A DNA stretch of 64,000 bases from Yoonia litorea (GTDB taxonomy: Bacteria > Pseudomonadota > Alphaproteobacteria > Rhodobacterales > Rhodobacteraceae), in contig NZ_FOZM01000001.1 of the NCBI RefSeq assembly GCF_900114675.1, forward strand, positions 1,612,001 through 1,676,000. Direction: 5' to 3'. How positions within the stretch are numbered: position 1 is the first letter of the stretch; the number at the start of each line of letters is the position of its first letter. A program made the translations under genes and the position numbers. Shown here piece after piece: positions 1-9,318 of this stretch. The notes under the pieces are model-generated. The model did no database searches, was not told the DNA's origin, and saw only the letters and a list, made by a program, of their open reading frames with translations.

Positions 1-2
1 CC

Positions 3-101
3 GCGACTTTGACCCATCTGCACCAACTTGCCGAAGACCCATTCGAGATTGCGCCAGAAGCAGGGATCACCTTTGAGGAAGCTGAATTCGTCGATGAGTA
101 G
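3..101 (+). CDS. 3' end of an unidentified gene upstream of cobT (partial)
   Basis: An open frame enters from the left edge and ends at a TAG at 99-101, giving about 32 residues that end in EFVDE. The fragment is acidic and shows no motif I recognise. In related bacteria cobT is often near cobS, but this tail does not clearly match the CobS C-terminus, so I do not name it. It ends 75 bases before cobT on the same strand and could be its operon partner. Confidence 0.4.
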   Translation, partial: ATLTHLHQLAEDPFEIAPEAGITFEEAEFVDE

Positions 102-176
102 GCGCTTTTCGCTTCCTTAGGCACTGGTCATTGCCCTGCCCCGGTTCTAGTTTGCACAGCAGCAAGGGAAGGTGGC

Positions 177-2057
177 ATGAGCAAACCGTCAGACAATCCG
201 GCCGATCCGTTCAAGAAGGCACTGGCTGAGGCCACGAAGGTTCTCGCCGATGATCACGAATTGAATGTGACATACTCCGTCGATCCCGCGGGACAGACCT
301 CTGACACGATTCGACTTCCGCAGGTGTCGCGGCGCATGACACGCGATGAGGTCTTGCTGGCGCGCGGCACTGCCGACGCCTTCGCGCTTCGTCACAAGTT
401 TCATGATCCTAAAGTGGCTGCGCGCTACATGCCGCAAGGCCAGATGGCCCAAGACCTCTACGACGCGATGGAGACGGCCCGGATCGAGGCGGTCGGGGCA
501 GAATATATGCCGGGCACGGCTGGCAATATCGATGCCAAGATCGAGACCGAAGCGATGCGCAAAGGTTACGACCAGATCAATCAGGCCTCGGACGCCCCGC
601 TTTCTGTGGCCGCAGGCTATCTGATCCGCCATTTGGCAACTGGCCGCGATCTGCCGAAAGGGGCTGACAATGTCATGGAGCTTTGGCGTGGCTTCATCGA
701 AGACCACTGCGGTGGCACGCTCGAAAACCTTCAGGACACGCTGAGCGACCAGAAGTCATTCGCCAAGTTCGCCCGTCAGATGATCAGCGATATGGGATAC
801 GGGGATCAGCTTGGCGATGATCCCGACGCGCTTGATGACGAGATGGAAGACGAGGCCGAAGAAGGCAACGACGACCAGCAGGAAGAGCCTGATAGCACTG
901 GTCAGGACGACAGTGACGGCGACGAGGCAGAGGGTACGCCAGAGCAAAGTCAGGAAGAAACGCAAGATGCGTCTGAAGCGCAAGTCAGCATGGATGATCA
1001 GGCTGATGCTGAAATGGGCGAAGAAGCGGAAATGCCGGAAGGTGAGGCCCCTCTTGAGCCGCCCCCGCCGCAGCCAGTTTCCGATGCCGACCCAGACTAC
1101 AAGGTTTTGACCACTGAATTCGACGAAGAAATCGCCGCTGAGGATTTGGCAGAGCCTGTCGAACTCGAGCGTTTGCGCACATATCTTGATCAGCAGTTGG
1201 AGCCGCTCAAAGGTGCGGTGTCGCGTCTGGCAAACAAGCTGCAACGCCGGTTGCAGGCACAACAGAACCGGACATGGGAGTTTGACCGCGAAGAAGGCAT
1301 TCTTGATGCCGGTCGTCTTGCGCGCATTGTTGCCTCGCCAACGACGCCACTGTCTTTCAAGGTGGAAAAGGATACAGACTTCCGCGACACGGTCGTGACA
1401 CTTTTGCTGGACAACTCAGGCTCCATGCGCGGCCGCCCGATCTCGATTGCTGCAATCTGTGCCGACGTCATGGCCAGAACCCTTGAGCGGTGTGATGTGA
1501 AAGTCGAGATCCTCGGCTTCACAACGAAGGCCTGGAAAGGCGGGCAATCGCGCGAGAAGTGGCTTGCCGAAGGCCGCGAAGCGACACCGGGGCGTCTGAA
1601 CGACCTGCGCCACATCATATACAAATCTGCCGACGCGCCTTGGCGCCGCACCCGTCCAAATCTGGGATTGATGATGAAAGAAGGGTTGCTGAAGGAAAAC
1701 ATCGACGGCGAGGCGTTGGAATGGGCGCACCGCCGGATGGTGATGCGGCCAGAGCAGCGTAAAGTCCTGATGGTGATTTCTGACGGCGCGCCAGTGGACG
1801 ATTCGACACTGTCAGTGAATCCGGCAAATTACCTTGAAAAGCATCTGCGCGACGTGATCGCGATGGTGGAAAAGCGTAAAGCTGTCGAATTGGTCGCCAT
1901 CGGCATCGGGCATGACGTGACGCGCTACTATGAGCGGGCCGTGACGATTACAGACGTTGAACAACTTGCTGGCGCCATGACTGAGCAGCTGGCCAGTCTG
2001 TTTGACACTGATCCACGCAAACGCGCCCGCGTTCTGGGAATGCGCAAGGCAAGCTAA
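177..2057 (+). CDS. cobT: Cobaltochelatase subunit CobT
   Basis: 626 residues, matching CobT of the aerobic vitamin B12 pathway, the AAA+-associated subunit that works with CobS and CobN to insert cobalt into hydrogenobyrinate a,c-diamide in the cytoplasm. The N-terminal third is the CobT domain. Residues about 210-310 form a very acidic, low-complexity linker rich in E, D and Q, typical of the family. The C-terminal half is a von Willebrand A domain with a MIDAS motif DNSGS at residues 412-416. The ATG follows a purine-rich ribosome site (aagggaagg). The start of a neighbouring + strand gene 64 bases downstream suggests a short operon. Length and domain order are normal. Confidence 0.95.
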   Translation: MSKPSDNPADPFKKALAEATKVLADDHELNVTYSVDPAGQTSDTIRLPQVSRRMTRDEVLLARGTADAFALRHKFHDPKVAARYMPQGQMAQDLYDAMETARIEAVGAEYMPGTAGNIDAKIETEAMRKGYDQINQASDAPLSVAAGYLIRHLATGRDLPKGADNVMELWRGFIEDHCGGTLENLQDTLSDQKSFAKFARQMISDMGYGDQLGDDPDALDDEMEDEAEEGNDDQQEEPDSTGQDDSDGDEAEGTPEQSQEETQDASEAQVSMDDQADAEMGEEAEMPEGEAPLEPPPPQPVSDADPDYKVLTTEFDEEIAAEDLAEPVELERLRTYLDQQLEPLKGAVSRLANKLQRRLQAQQNRTWEFDREEGILDAGRLARIVASPTTPLSFKVEKDTDFRDTVVTLLLDNSGSMRGRPISIAAICADVMARTLERCDVKVEILGFTTKAWKGGQSREKWLAEGREATPGRLNDLRHIIYKSADAPWRRTRPNLGLMMKEGLLKENIDGEALEWAHRRMVMRPEQRKVLMVISDGAPVDDSTLSVNPANYLEKHLRDVIAMVEKRKAVELVAIGIGHDVTRYYERAVTITDVEQLAGAMTEQLASLFDTDPRKRARVLGMRKAS

Positions 2058-2066
2058 CCCGAAAGC

Positions 2067-2096
2067 CTCGGCAGTTGGGTTCTCCTACCTGCCGAG
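2067..2096 (+). other. Intergenic hairpin after cobT
   Basis: A perfect 8-bp inverted repeat (ctcggcag / ctgccgag) with a 14-base loop lies just after the cobT stop. There is no T-tract, so it is not a classical terminator. It may act as a stem that protects or punctuates the transcript between cobT and the aminopeptidase gene. Confidence 0.3.
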
Positions 2097-2120
2097 CACA
2101 ACCATCGAGGCGCACACAAG

Positions 2121-3905
2121 ATGTTCCAGACTTTTGCAGCAACGTCGTCGCCTGATCAGGGCCCACCGCGTCTGGCGGCTTTGCGCAGGGTGATGGCGGA
2201 AAAGGGTTTTGATGTTTTCCTCGTCCCACGCGCAGATGCGCATCAAGGGGAATATGTTGCACCGCGTGATGCGCGGCTGGAATGGCTAACCGGATTTTCG
2301 GGCTCTGCCGGATTTTGCGCAGTGATGCAGGATCGGGCGGGCATCTTTATTGATGGACGCTATCGTTTACAGGTGCGCCAGCAAGTGGCCCAGGACTTTA
2401 CTCCTGTGCATTGGCCAGAGACACAACTGTCTGACTGGCTGCAAGAGCATTGTAATGCCGGTGCAACGATTGCCTATGACCAATGGCTCCACACGGCGAC
2501 GCAGATCGCAGACTTGCGTGCCGATTGTCCGAAACTGAACTTTGAAGCGAGCGAAAATCTGGTTGATTTGATCTGGGACGACCAGCCTGCAGCACCTGAT
2601 GCTCCATTCATTGTTCATCCGATCGAATACGCTGGTGAAAGCCATGACGCGAAGCGCAGACGCCTCGCCGAGAGCCTTGAGGCCGATGCGGCAGTCATCA
2701 CACTGCCGGACAGTATCGCGTGGCTTCTCAATATCCGCGGCAGTGATATTGAGCGTAATCCTGTCCCGCAGGCCTTTGCGATCCTGCACGAAACCGGAAA
2801 CGTCGATCTTTTCGCGCATGAGAGCAAGACAACAGAGATCGCGACCGATTTGTCAGACGGCGTGACGATCCTGCCACCAGAGACCTTCCTGGATCATTTG
2901 CGAGGACTGAAGCAACGCGTCTTGATCGACAAGGGCACCTGCCCCGACGCTGTAGCCAGCACGTTGAAAGCGGCGGGGCTGACAGTCATCCACGGGCAAG
3001 ACCCATGTATCCTGCCGAAAGCCAGAAAGAACGAAGTTGAAATTGCAGGGGCACGCGCTGCGCATGAGCGCGACGCCGTCGCCATGGTACGGTTTCTTGC
3101 CTGGCTTGACCGCGAGGCTCCGTCAAACAAATTGACCGAGATCGATGTGGTCAAAGCGCTTGAGGGTTTCCGCCGCGACACCAACGCGCTGCGGGATATC
3201 AGCTTCGAGACGATCTGTGGCGCAGGTCCGCATGGAGCCATCGTGCATTACCGCGTCACTGAAAATACCAACCGCGCTGTCAAAACTGGCGAACTTCTCT
3301 TGGTCGATAGCGGTGGGCAATACATCGACGGAACAACTGACATCACGCGGACCATTGCCGTGGGTGATGCGGGCGAGGAAGAGCGCGCCTGTTACACGCG
3401 TGTGCTGCAAGGCATGATCGCTGTCAGCCGTATCCGCTTCCCCAAAGGTGTGGGCGGTCAGCACCTTGATGCGCTGGCGCGCGCACCGCTTTGGCTTGCC
3501 GGGCAGGACTATGATCACGGCACAGGGCATGGTGTTGGTAGCTATTTGAGTGTGCATGAGGGACCACAGGGAATATCGCGGCGGTCCGAGACCGCGCTTG
3601 AACCCGGGATGATCCTGTCCAATGAACCGGGATATTACCGCGAAGGCGCATTCGGTATCCGGATTGAGAACCTGATCGTCGTGACAGAGGCCCCGACCCG
3701 TGCGGGTGCCGATGATCGGACCATGTATGCCTTTGATACGCTGACATATGTCCCGTTTGACCGGCGGCTCATTTGCGTTGATCTACTGACTGAGGCAGAA
3801 CGGGGCTGGATTGATCGTTATCATGCGGATACATTGGCGCTTCTTGCGCCAAGACTGGATGACGCGACTGCGAGCTGGCTCGAAACCGCCTGTGCACCGC
3901 TTTGA
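2121..3905 (+). CDS. Aminopeptidase P family protein (Xaa-Pro aminopeptidase)
   Basis: 594 residues, the length of the three-domain aminopeptidase P found in alphaproteobacteria and eukaryotes. Two creatinase-like N-terminal domains precede a C-terminal pita-bread metallopeptidase domain (about 310-540). Metal ligands are visible: the aspartates in DSGGQYIDGTTDITRT, the histidine in GTGHGVG, and the glutamates in NEPGYY and GIRIENL. It should remove N-terminal residues preceding proline, probably in the cytoplasm since no signal peptide is seen. It lies 63 bases after cobT with a hairpin in between. Confidence 0.9.
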   Translation: MFQTFAATSSPDQGPPRLAALRRVMAEKGFDVFLVPRADAHQGEYVAPRDARLEWLTGFSGSAGFCAVMQDRAGIFIDGRYRLQVRQQVAQDFTPVHWPETQLSDWLQEHCNAGATIAYDQWLHTATQIADLRADCPKLNFEASENLVDLIWDDQPAAPDAPFIVHPIEYAGESHDAKRRRLAESLEADAAVITLPDSIAWLLNIRGSDIERNPVPQAFAILHETGNVDLFAHESKTTEIATDLSDGVTILPPETFLDHLRGLKQRVLIDKGTCPDAVASTLKAAGLTVIHGQDPCILPKARKNEVEIAGARAAHERDAVAMVRFLAWLDREAPSNKLTEIDVVKALEGFRRDTNALRDISFETICGAGPHGAIVHYRVTENTNRAVKTGELLLVDSGGQYIDGTTDITRTIAVGDAGEEERACYTRVLQGMIAVSRIRFPKGVGGQHLDALARAPLWLAGQDYDHGTGHGVGSYLSVHEGPQGISRRSETALEPGMILSNEPGYYREGAFGIRIENLIVVTEAPTRAGADDRTMYAFDTLTYVPFDRRLICVDLLTEAERGWIDRYHADTLALLAPRLDDATASWLETACAPL

Positions 3906-3955
3906 CCTTTTTGACGAAGCAAGCGCTGGACGGGTGACACGATAAGGAATGGATT

Positions 3956-4297
3956 ATGGCTGATCACATCAAGATACGACCTGCGACGGGTACATGGGTT
4001 GTCCGTGCCGGTGGCGCGGTTCTGGGCGAAAGCAAGAACGCTCTGGAACTGATCGAAGGTGATTATCCGGCGGTGATCTATTTTCCGAAAGACGACCTCG
4101 CGATGGCGTTTTTGGAACCGACGGACACATCGTCAACCTGCCCTTTCAAAGGCGATGCAAGTTATTATTCCATCGTCGCCAAAAGCGGCCCTATCGCGAA
4201 TGCTGCGTGGTCCTACGAAACGCCGAACCCAGAGGTTGCCGCAATCGAGGGCCATATCGCGTTTTATACAAACAAAGTCACGGTCGAGCAGGTCTGA
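3956..4297 (+). CDS. DUF427 domain protein
   Basis: 113 residues with the compact DUF427 (PF04248) pattern: a W/V-rich first strand, the VIYFPKDDLAMAFLEPTDTSSTCPFKG segment near the middle (given here as VIYFP...TCPFKG) and a YYS strand followed by AAWSYE. Molecular function is unknown; the fold is a small beta barrel. The start is fixed by an AAGGAA ribosome site seven bases upstream. It converges with the chloride channel gene, with only three bases between the two stops. Confidence 0.85.
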   Translation: MADHIKIRPATGTWVVRAGGAVLGESKNALELIEGDYPAVIYFPKDDLAMAFLEPTDTSSTCPFKGDASYYSIVAKSGPIANAAWSYETPNPEVAAIEGHIAFYTNKVTVEQV

Positions 4298-4300
4298 CGC

Positions 4301-6061
4301 TCAGGAATGCTCTTCTGCCGCTGTCGCGGCCAAGGCGCGGTTCATTGCGCGCAGCGCATCGACCTGAAACAAAGCACCCCATAGCACTGGCGGACTGTCT
4401 TCCCCGCCCAAGGTGACGATCGGAATAAAGCGCGGGCTACCGCGCTCAAAGATCGGCATTGCCTGTTCCAAAGTTGCGTTGCCATCGAGGTACAGACCCT
4501 CGCGCACCAGTCGCCAGCATTCTTCCTCGTCTGCGGCACCGGGCACGTCCATCTTGCGCATGATGCTGGACACTTTGAACGTCGCCAGCAGATAAGCTTG
4601 CGGCCCGGCAGCAAGGTGAACATTGCGCCGCTCAAGCTGGGTGAGAAAGAACGATCGATCCACGAGGCGTGATGACAGCGCGGTGGAGATCGACACCGCC
4701 ACCATGACGGCTAACCCCGTCTGCCAGTCCCCCGTCAACTCAAACACAATCAAGGTGGTGGAGATGGGTGCACCCAAAACAGCTGCAGCAACCGCCCCCA
4801 TTCCAGCAAGTGCATAGAGCGTGCTGCCGCCGGAAACGGTCGGAAATGCAGAGGTCGCGATGATCCCGAAAGCCAGGCCGGTCAATGCGCCGACCATCAG
4901 CGACGGCGAAAACACACCGCCACCCATGCGCCCCCCCATCGTGATCGCGACGGCGACAACTTTGAGGATTACAAAGACGATGGCCTCATGCCAAAGCAAT
5001 GCGCCTGTCAGCGCCGCTGAGGTTGTTTCATAGCCTACCCCGATAATATGCGGCCACCAGATCGCCAGCCCACCAAGCAACGCACCAGCGATCGCAGGGC
5101 GGAGGTAGCGCGGTATCCCTGTTTCTTCCTGCACGTAGTTGCCAAAGTCATCCGCCCAGAAAATCGCCTTCATCAAGGCAACGGCAACCAGCCCACAAAC
5201 AAATCCAAGAATGAGAAACGCCGGCAATTCGACATAGAAAGCCAAAGCATTCTGAACTGTGAGGGTGAATTCGGTCACATCACCAAAAACAAGGCGGTTG
5301 ATTACAGTCCCGGCAGCAGATGCAATCACGATCGGCGCGAAGGCATGTACGGCAAAGTGCCTCAACACGACCTCCAGCGCAAAGAGCGCACCGGCGATAG
5401 GGGCGTTAAAGCTGGCAGAAACAGCCGCAGCCACAGCGCACCCAAGAAGGTCACGCCCCGTGATGCCGCTGGCATTGATCCACCTGCATACCCCTGTCGA
5501 AATCACCGCAGCAAGATGCACGACCGGACCCTCTCGGCCAGTTGATCCGCCGGTTGACAACGTGATCATGGAGGCCAGAGCCGAGGCCAAACCACGGCGC
5601 ACCTCGACACGCCCTTCGGACAAAGCAGCCCCTTCAATGACATCAGCAACGGAACGCACCCGTCCATCATCGGTAAAGCGGTGCAGGATAACACCCACAA
5701 TCAGGCCGCCACAGATCGGAATGACCAGTATCTGATACCATGCAAGACCGGCTGCGAAGCTATGCAAGGTCAGCACATCATCAGTGCCGTAAACTGTTGT
5801 CTGGATGGCATAAATCCCAAGCCGGAACAGCACTGCGGCAGTTCCTGCAGCAATCCCGATGGCCAGCGCGATAAACCAGAATTGGACATGGGTCGGGCCA
5901 TGCGCCTTCAAGATTGTCCAGGCGCTATGGCAAGTATCTCTGGCGTCGGTCACGCCTTGCCGCAAAAGAACTTTAAGTGGTTTGCCCATAACCCGGCTTT
6001 CGGCCAATCTTTCAGCGACATACAGATCGAAACTGCGAACAGCTTCCATCAGCGTAAGCAT
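4301..6061 (-). CDS. ClC-family chloride channel/antiporter with a CBS-like C-terminus
   Basis: 586 residues. The central 400 residues hold the ClC core: the GREGP filter motif inside STGGSTGREGP and the GGGVFSPSLMVGA motif, with about ten to twelve hydrophobic segments. The retained filter glutamate (GREGP) is what gates channels and is required in H+/Cl- antiporters. The last about 110 residues resemble a CBS-pair regulatory region. It is an inner-membrane protein moving Cl- or similar anions. The first Met or the Met four codons later could be the start; neither has a clear ribosome site. It stands alone, convergent with the DUF427 gene. Confidence 0.92.
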   Translation of the reverse strand: MLTLMEAVRSFDLYVAERLAESRVMGKPLKVLLRQGVTDARDTCHSAWTILKAHGPTHVQFWFIALAIGIAAGTAAVLFRLGIYAIQTTVYGTDDVLTLHSFAAGLAWYQILVIPICGGLIVGVILHRFTDDGRVRSVADVIEGAALSEGRVEVRRGLASALASMITLSTGGSTGREGPVVHLAAVISTGVCRWINASGITGRDLLGCAVAAAVSASFNAPIAGALFALEVVLRHFAVHAFAPIVIASAAGTVINRLVFGDVTEFTLTVQNALAFYVELPAFLILGFVCGLVAVALMKAIFWADDFGNYVQEETGIPRYLRPAIAGALLGGLAIWWPHIIGVGYETTSAALTGALLWHEAIVFVILKVVAVAITMGGRMGGGVFSPSLMVGALTGLAFGIIATSAFPTVSGGSTLYALAGMGAVAAAVLGAPISTTLIVFELTGDWQTGLAVMVAVSISTALSSRLVDRSFFLTQLERRNVHLAAGPQAYLLATFKVSSIMRKMDVPGAADEEECWRLVREGLYLDGNATLEQAMPIFERGSPRFIPIVTLGGEDSPPVLWGALFQVDALRAMNRALAATAAEEHS

Positions 6062-6480
6062 TTACTATGGCAGGATTCCCGTTCTTCCAACCCCTTGCGG
6101 AGAGAAGTGCCCCTTCAGGGTGCTATGGCGGAGCGCAAAGTGAGCGCTAGAATCGCTCTGATTGGCCTCGGTGAACTTTGCCGGACAAGGTGTTCTTGCA
6201 ACTTAAATGCGCGATGACGTTGCGTCACAGACGACTTCGTTCCACCGCGATTTGTTGCGAAATTCAGTCAAAATTCAGTAGCGCTGAAATGCCAAACTAC
6301 TATTTGCAATGCATAATTTTGGTAACAGGTGAGAAAAATTGTTTTAAATTAATACTCTATCAAACGCACTAAACACAACCATTAGTTGATTAGTCATAGA
6401 TACTGACATACTTTGGGACAGGTTGTCGCAAACTACTTGCAGTTGTTACCTTTGCGTCAAGAAGATGATAGTCTTCTGAC
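6062..6480. other. AT-rich intergenic region upstream of the ClC gene
   Basis: No supported gene. This stretch is visibly AT-richer than its surroundings around 6240-6400 and must contain the promoter of the ClC gene (- strand). At 6456-6480 a hairpin (gtca-a-gaaga / tcttctgac, nine pairs with one bulged A) stands at the head of the candidate small-RNA region described next. I could not assign a -35/-10 pair with confidence. Confidence 0.4.
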
Positions 6481-6654
6481 GTTAACGAGTGATCCGGCAC
6501 ATGCAGCTGGTGTTAAATGTTCAGGAGCTTAGGGTATAAGTTTCCTGCATGAACTTCATGGATGTCGGAGGTGAGTGGCCGGCAGACATGCTAAAGAGTG
6601 GGCTGGGTAACCGGTATAAGTTCGGGGCGTCGCGCGTATTGCGACGCCCTTTTT
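6481..6654 (+). ncRNA. Candidate small RNA ending in a terminator convergent with recN
   Basis: A strong rho-independent terminator on the + strand (6625-6654) has no + strand gene upstream. The preceding 150 bases contain further pairing: catgcag (6500-6506) with ctgcatg (6545-6551), and gaactt (6551-6556) with aagttc (6618-6623). This is what a terminated structured transcript would look like. A very weak promoter-like pair (TTGTTA, 17 bases, TGATAG) lies near 6440-6472. It does not show the hallmark cores of SRP RNA, RNase P RNA or tmRNA. A 35-codon frame (6549-6656) overlaps it but runs through the terminator. The family is unknown. Confidence 0.35.
6625..6654 (+). terminator. Rho-independent terminator (+ strand)
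   Basis: Perfect 9-bp stem gggcgtcgc / gcgacgccc (6625-6633 and 6641-6649) with a 7-base loop, followed by five Ts. The T-run overlaps the recN stop codon, which is on the other strand. On the - strand there is no T-tract, so it mainly ends a + strand transcript. Confidence 0.8.
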
Positions 6655-8302
6655 AGTTCACCATCAGTGCCCTAGCAGCATCCCGTGCCGCATCTGTGAC
6701 CTTATCGCCGGAGAGCATGCGGGCAATTTCATCAACGCGTGCGTTTTGATCGAGCGGCACAACATCAGATCGTGTTTCTTCATCTGATTGAATTTTGGTC
6801 ACACGCCAATGATGGTTCCCCAACGCTGCGACTTGCGGGGAATGCGTGACCACCAAAACTTGACGCCCTTCAGCTAGGGACGCCAACCTTCGGCCAACGG
6901 CGTCTGCGGTGGCACCACCGACACCACGATCGATTTCATCGAAAATCATGGTCAGACCGGTGTCCGATTGGGTCAGGCAGACTTTGAGTGCCAACAAGAA
7001 ACGGCTGAGCTCACCACCGGAGGCAATTTTATTGAGCGGCCCTGCTGGCGCACCCGGGTTTGTGGCGACAGTAAATGCAACAACGTCAACGCCGTCCGGC
7101 CCGGCCGTGCCGGTTGAGATCTCGGTTGCAAAGACTGCACGCTCCATTTTGAGCGGGGCAAGTTCATCGGCCATCGCCTGATCCAACCGCAACGCTGCGG
7201 CTTTCCTAACCTGTGTCAGATGGGATGCCGCCTTGTCGTAGGCTTGCTCCGCCCTTTCGACGTCCTTCTTCAATCTCGTCAGATCGTCAGTACTCTGATC
7301 CAGCGCCGAGAGGCGGTCGCGCAGCGTGTCAGCAAACTCTGCAAGATCGTCAGGTGCGACACTGTGCTTGCGTGCCAATCCACGGATTGCGAAAAGCCTT
7401 TCTTCAGCCTCCTCCAACTCGTGCGGGTTAAAAGACAGGGCATCAAGGCACGTCTCAACACCGCGCTGCGCCTCGTCCAGTGCGATCATCGCCTGTTCGA
7501 TTGCGGCAAGAGGTTCATCAAGTTGACCATCAGCGTCATCTGCTACGCCCTGAAGCCAGCGTGATGCGTCACCTGCCATGCCTTCGGCCCCATTCAGACC
7601 GAGGGCCTCAGCAGCCTTGGCGATATCTGTACGGATTTTCTCGGATGCCTGCATCAGACGCCGTTTTGTATCCAGAACGGCCTCCTCACCTGGTTCAGGT
7701 GAAAGTGCATCCAATTCGGACACCGCATGCCGGAGGAAATCTTCTTCAGCGCGGGCCTCTGCAATTTGCGCCTCAGTCGAAGCGAGAGCTTTGCGCGCGT
7801 CTGTGAGGGCTTTCCATGATTTGCGCGTGGCACTTAAATCGGCACCCAGCTTTGCGTAATCGTCCAGGAGGTCTCTGTGACCACTTGGGTTCAAAAGCCC
7901 TCTGTCATCATGCTGCCCATGAAGTTCGACAAGCGTCTCCGACAGTCGGCGCAGTACTTCTCCGCTCACCCGCCGGTCATTCACCCATGCCGTCTTGCGG
8001 CCATCCGTGGTGTTCACACGCCGGAGGATGAGTTCGCCTTCATCCTCTATGCCGAATTCGTCCAGAATTGCATGCGCGTCATGGTCACGAGGGATATCGA
8101 ACCAAGCAGTGACCTCGCCTTGCGATGCCCCTTGCCTGACAAGCTCTGCCCGGCCACGCCAGCCGAGCACGAAACCCAAGGCGTCAAGCAAGATGGATTT
8201 GCCGGCTCCGGTCTCTCCGGTGAGCACGTTCAAACCGGGCTGAAAGGCAAGCTCCAACCGGTCGATGATCAGCATATCTCTGATGTCTAATCCGCGCAGC
8301 AT
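6653..8302 (-). CDS. recN: DNA repair protein RecN
   Basis: 549 residues, full family length. The N-terminus has the SMC-like Walker A motif GETGAGKS (about residues 30-37), a central coiled-coil region (about 150-380) and a C-terminal ABC signature SGGELSRFLLALK followed by a Walker B segment with FDEIDRGVGG. RecN is a cohesin-like cytoplasmic ATPase that acts in recombinational repair of double-strand breaks. It is the last gene of the dcw-lpxC-bamD-recN run, 36 bases after bamD, an order common in Rhodobacterales. Confidence 0.95.
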   Translation of the reverse strand: MLRGLDIRDMLIIDRLELAFQPGLNVLTGETGAGKSILLDALGFVLGWRGRAELVRQGASQGEVTAWFDIPRDHDAHAILDEFGIEDEGELILRRVNTTDGRKTAWVNDRRVSGEVLRRLSETLVELHGQHDDRGLLNPSGHRDLLDDYAKLGADLSATRKSWKALTDARKALASTEAQIAEARAEEDFLRHAVSELDALSPEPGEEAVLDTKRRLMQASEKIRTDIAKAAEALGLNGAEGMAGDASRWLQGVADDADGQLDEPLAAIEQAMIALDEAQRGVETCLDALSFNPHELEEAEERLFAIRGLARKHSVAPDDLAEFADTLRDRLSALDQSTDDLTRLKKDVERAEQAYDKAASHLTQVRKAAALRLDQAMADELAPLKMERAVFATEISTGTAGPDGVDVVAFTVATNPGAPAGPLNKIASGGELSRFLLALKVCLTQSDTGLTMIFDEIDRGVGGATADAVGRRLASLAEGRQVLVVTHSPQVAALGNHHWRVTKIQSDEETRSDVVPLDQNARVDEIARMLSGDKVTDAARDAARALMVN

Positions 8303-8338
8303 CTGGTCGCCCTGCGTTGTGCTATCACCCTGATTGCG

Positions 8339-9187
8339 TCAGAGCCATTCGCCACGAACCACCTGACGGTAGATTGATGACAACCAGTTGTTGCCGACCG
8401 GATCTGCTGTAAGCCCTTGACCAGTCAACAAGGCGAAGCTCGCCTCGTACCATTCGCTTGAGCGATAGTTGTAGCCCAAGATCGCACCTGCGGTTTGTGC
8501 CTCATCCAAGAGCCCTAGTGAGAGGTAGCTTTCCACCAACCTGTGCAATGCCTCAGGCGTATGTGTCGACGTCTGGAAATCCTCGACAACCGTGCGGAAC
8601 CGGTTTGCAGCGGCGACGTAGTTTGCCCGCTTGAGGTAGAACCGCCCGATCTCCATTTCCTTTGCGGCCAGATGGTCAAAGGCCAGATCGAACTTTTGCG
8701 CGGAAAGTGCGGCGTATTCCGATCCGGGGTAGACCTCGATCACACGGCGCAAGGCTTGCAGCGCTGCTACCGTCAGACCCTGATCACGGCCGATTTCGTC
8801 AATCTGATCGTAGTAAGACAAAGCAAGAAGGTAGGCCGCGTAAGGAGCGTCCTGCTCTGCGGGATAGAAATCAAGATAACGCTGTGCAGCGGCGCGGCTG
8901 CTCGCGAAATCCTCATCACGGTGATAGGAAAAGGCCTGCATGATCAGCGCACGTTCGGCAAGTTCTGAATAAGGATAGAGACGCTCGATCTCGCCAAAGG
9001 TAACAGCCGCGTCATCCGCCTGCCCGGCCTCCAACTGACGCTCGGCGCGGGCGAAGATTTCGTTGGCGTTCAGTTCCTCGACAGATGGACCACTGTTGAG
9101 GCTGCCACACGCGCTCAAAGCAACAAGCGCGACAGCGCCGCTCAGCCTGACAAACCAACGCGATTTTGGGGCTTGGGTCACTGACAT
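8339..9187 (-). CDS. bamD: Outer-membrane protein assembly factor BamD
   Basis: 282 residues from the chosen ATG, which has a GAGG ribosome site; an ATG four codons earlier lacks one. A signal peptide ends in the lipobox LSAC with Cys27, so this is a lipoprotein. The remainder is TPR-like (for example AERQLEAG, AERALIMQAFSYH, YAAYLLALSYYDQ), typical of BamD/ComL. It is an essential part of the BAM complex that folds beta-barrel proteins, anchored on the periplasmic side of the outer membrane. It sits between lpxC and recN, both upstream and downstream on the same strand. Confidence 0.93.
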   Translation of the reverse strand: MSVTQAPKSRWFVRLSGAVALVALSACGSLNSGPSVEELNANEIFARAERQLEAGQADDAAVTFGEIERLYPYSELAERALIMQAFSYHRDEDFASSRAAAQRYLDFYPAEQDAPYAAYLLALSYYDQIDEIGRDQGLTVAALQALRRVIEVYPGSEYAALSAQKFDLAFDHLAAKEMEIGRFYLKRANYVAAANRFRTVVEDFQTSTHTPEALHRLVESYLSLGLLDEAQTAGAILGYNYRSSEWYEASFALLTGQGLTADPVGNNWLSSIYRQVVRGEWL

Positions 9188-9318
9188 CGGTTGCCTCATT
9201 CACACCTTACAACAGGCGATCTAGCCTCGCCTGTGTTACTTGCGATTGGTCTAACATAGAAAAATCGGGTGCAAAATGCCTTTTGCAGTCCCGTAGTGTT
9301 CAACACTCCGTGCTGAAA

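Noticed and set aside
6549..6656. 35-codon frame MNFMDVGG... on the + strand before recN
   Set aside because: It runs through the terminator stem and stops inside the T-run, so it is unlikely to be translated.
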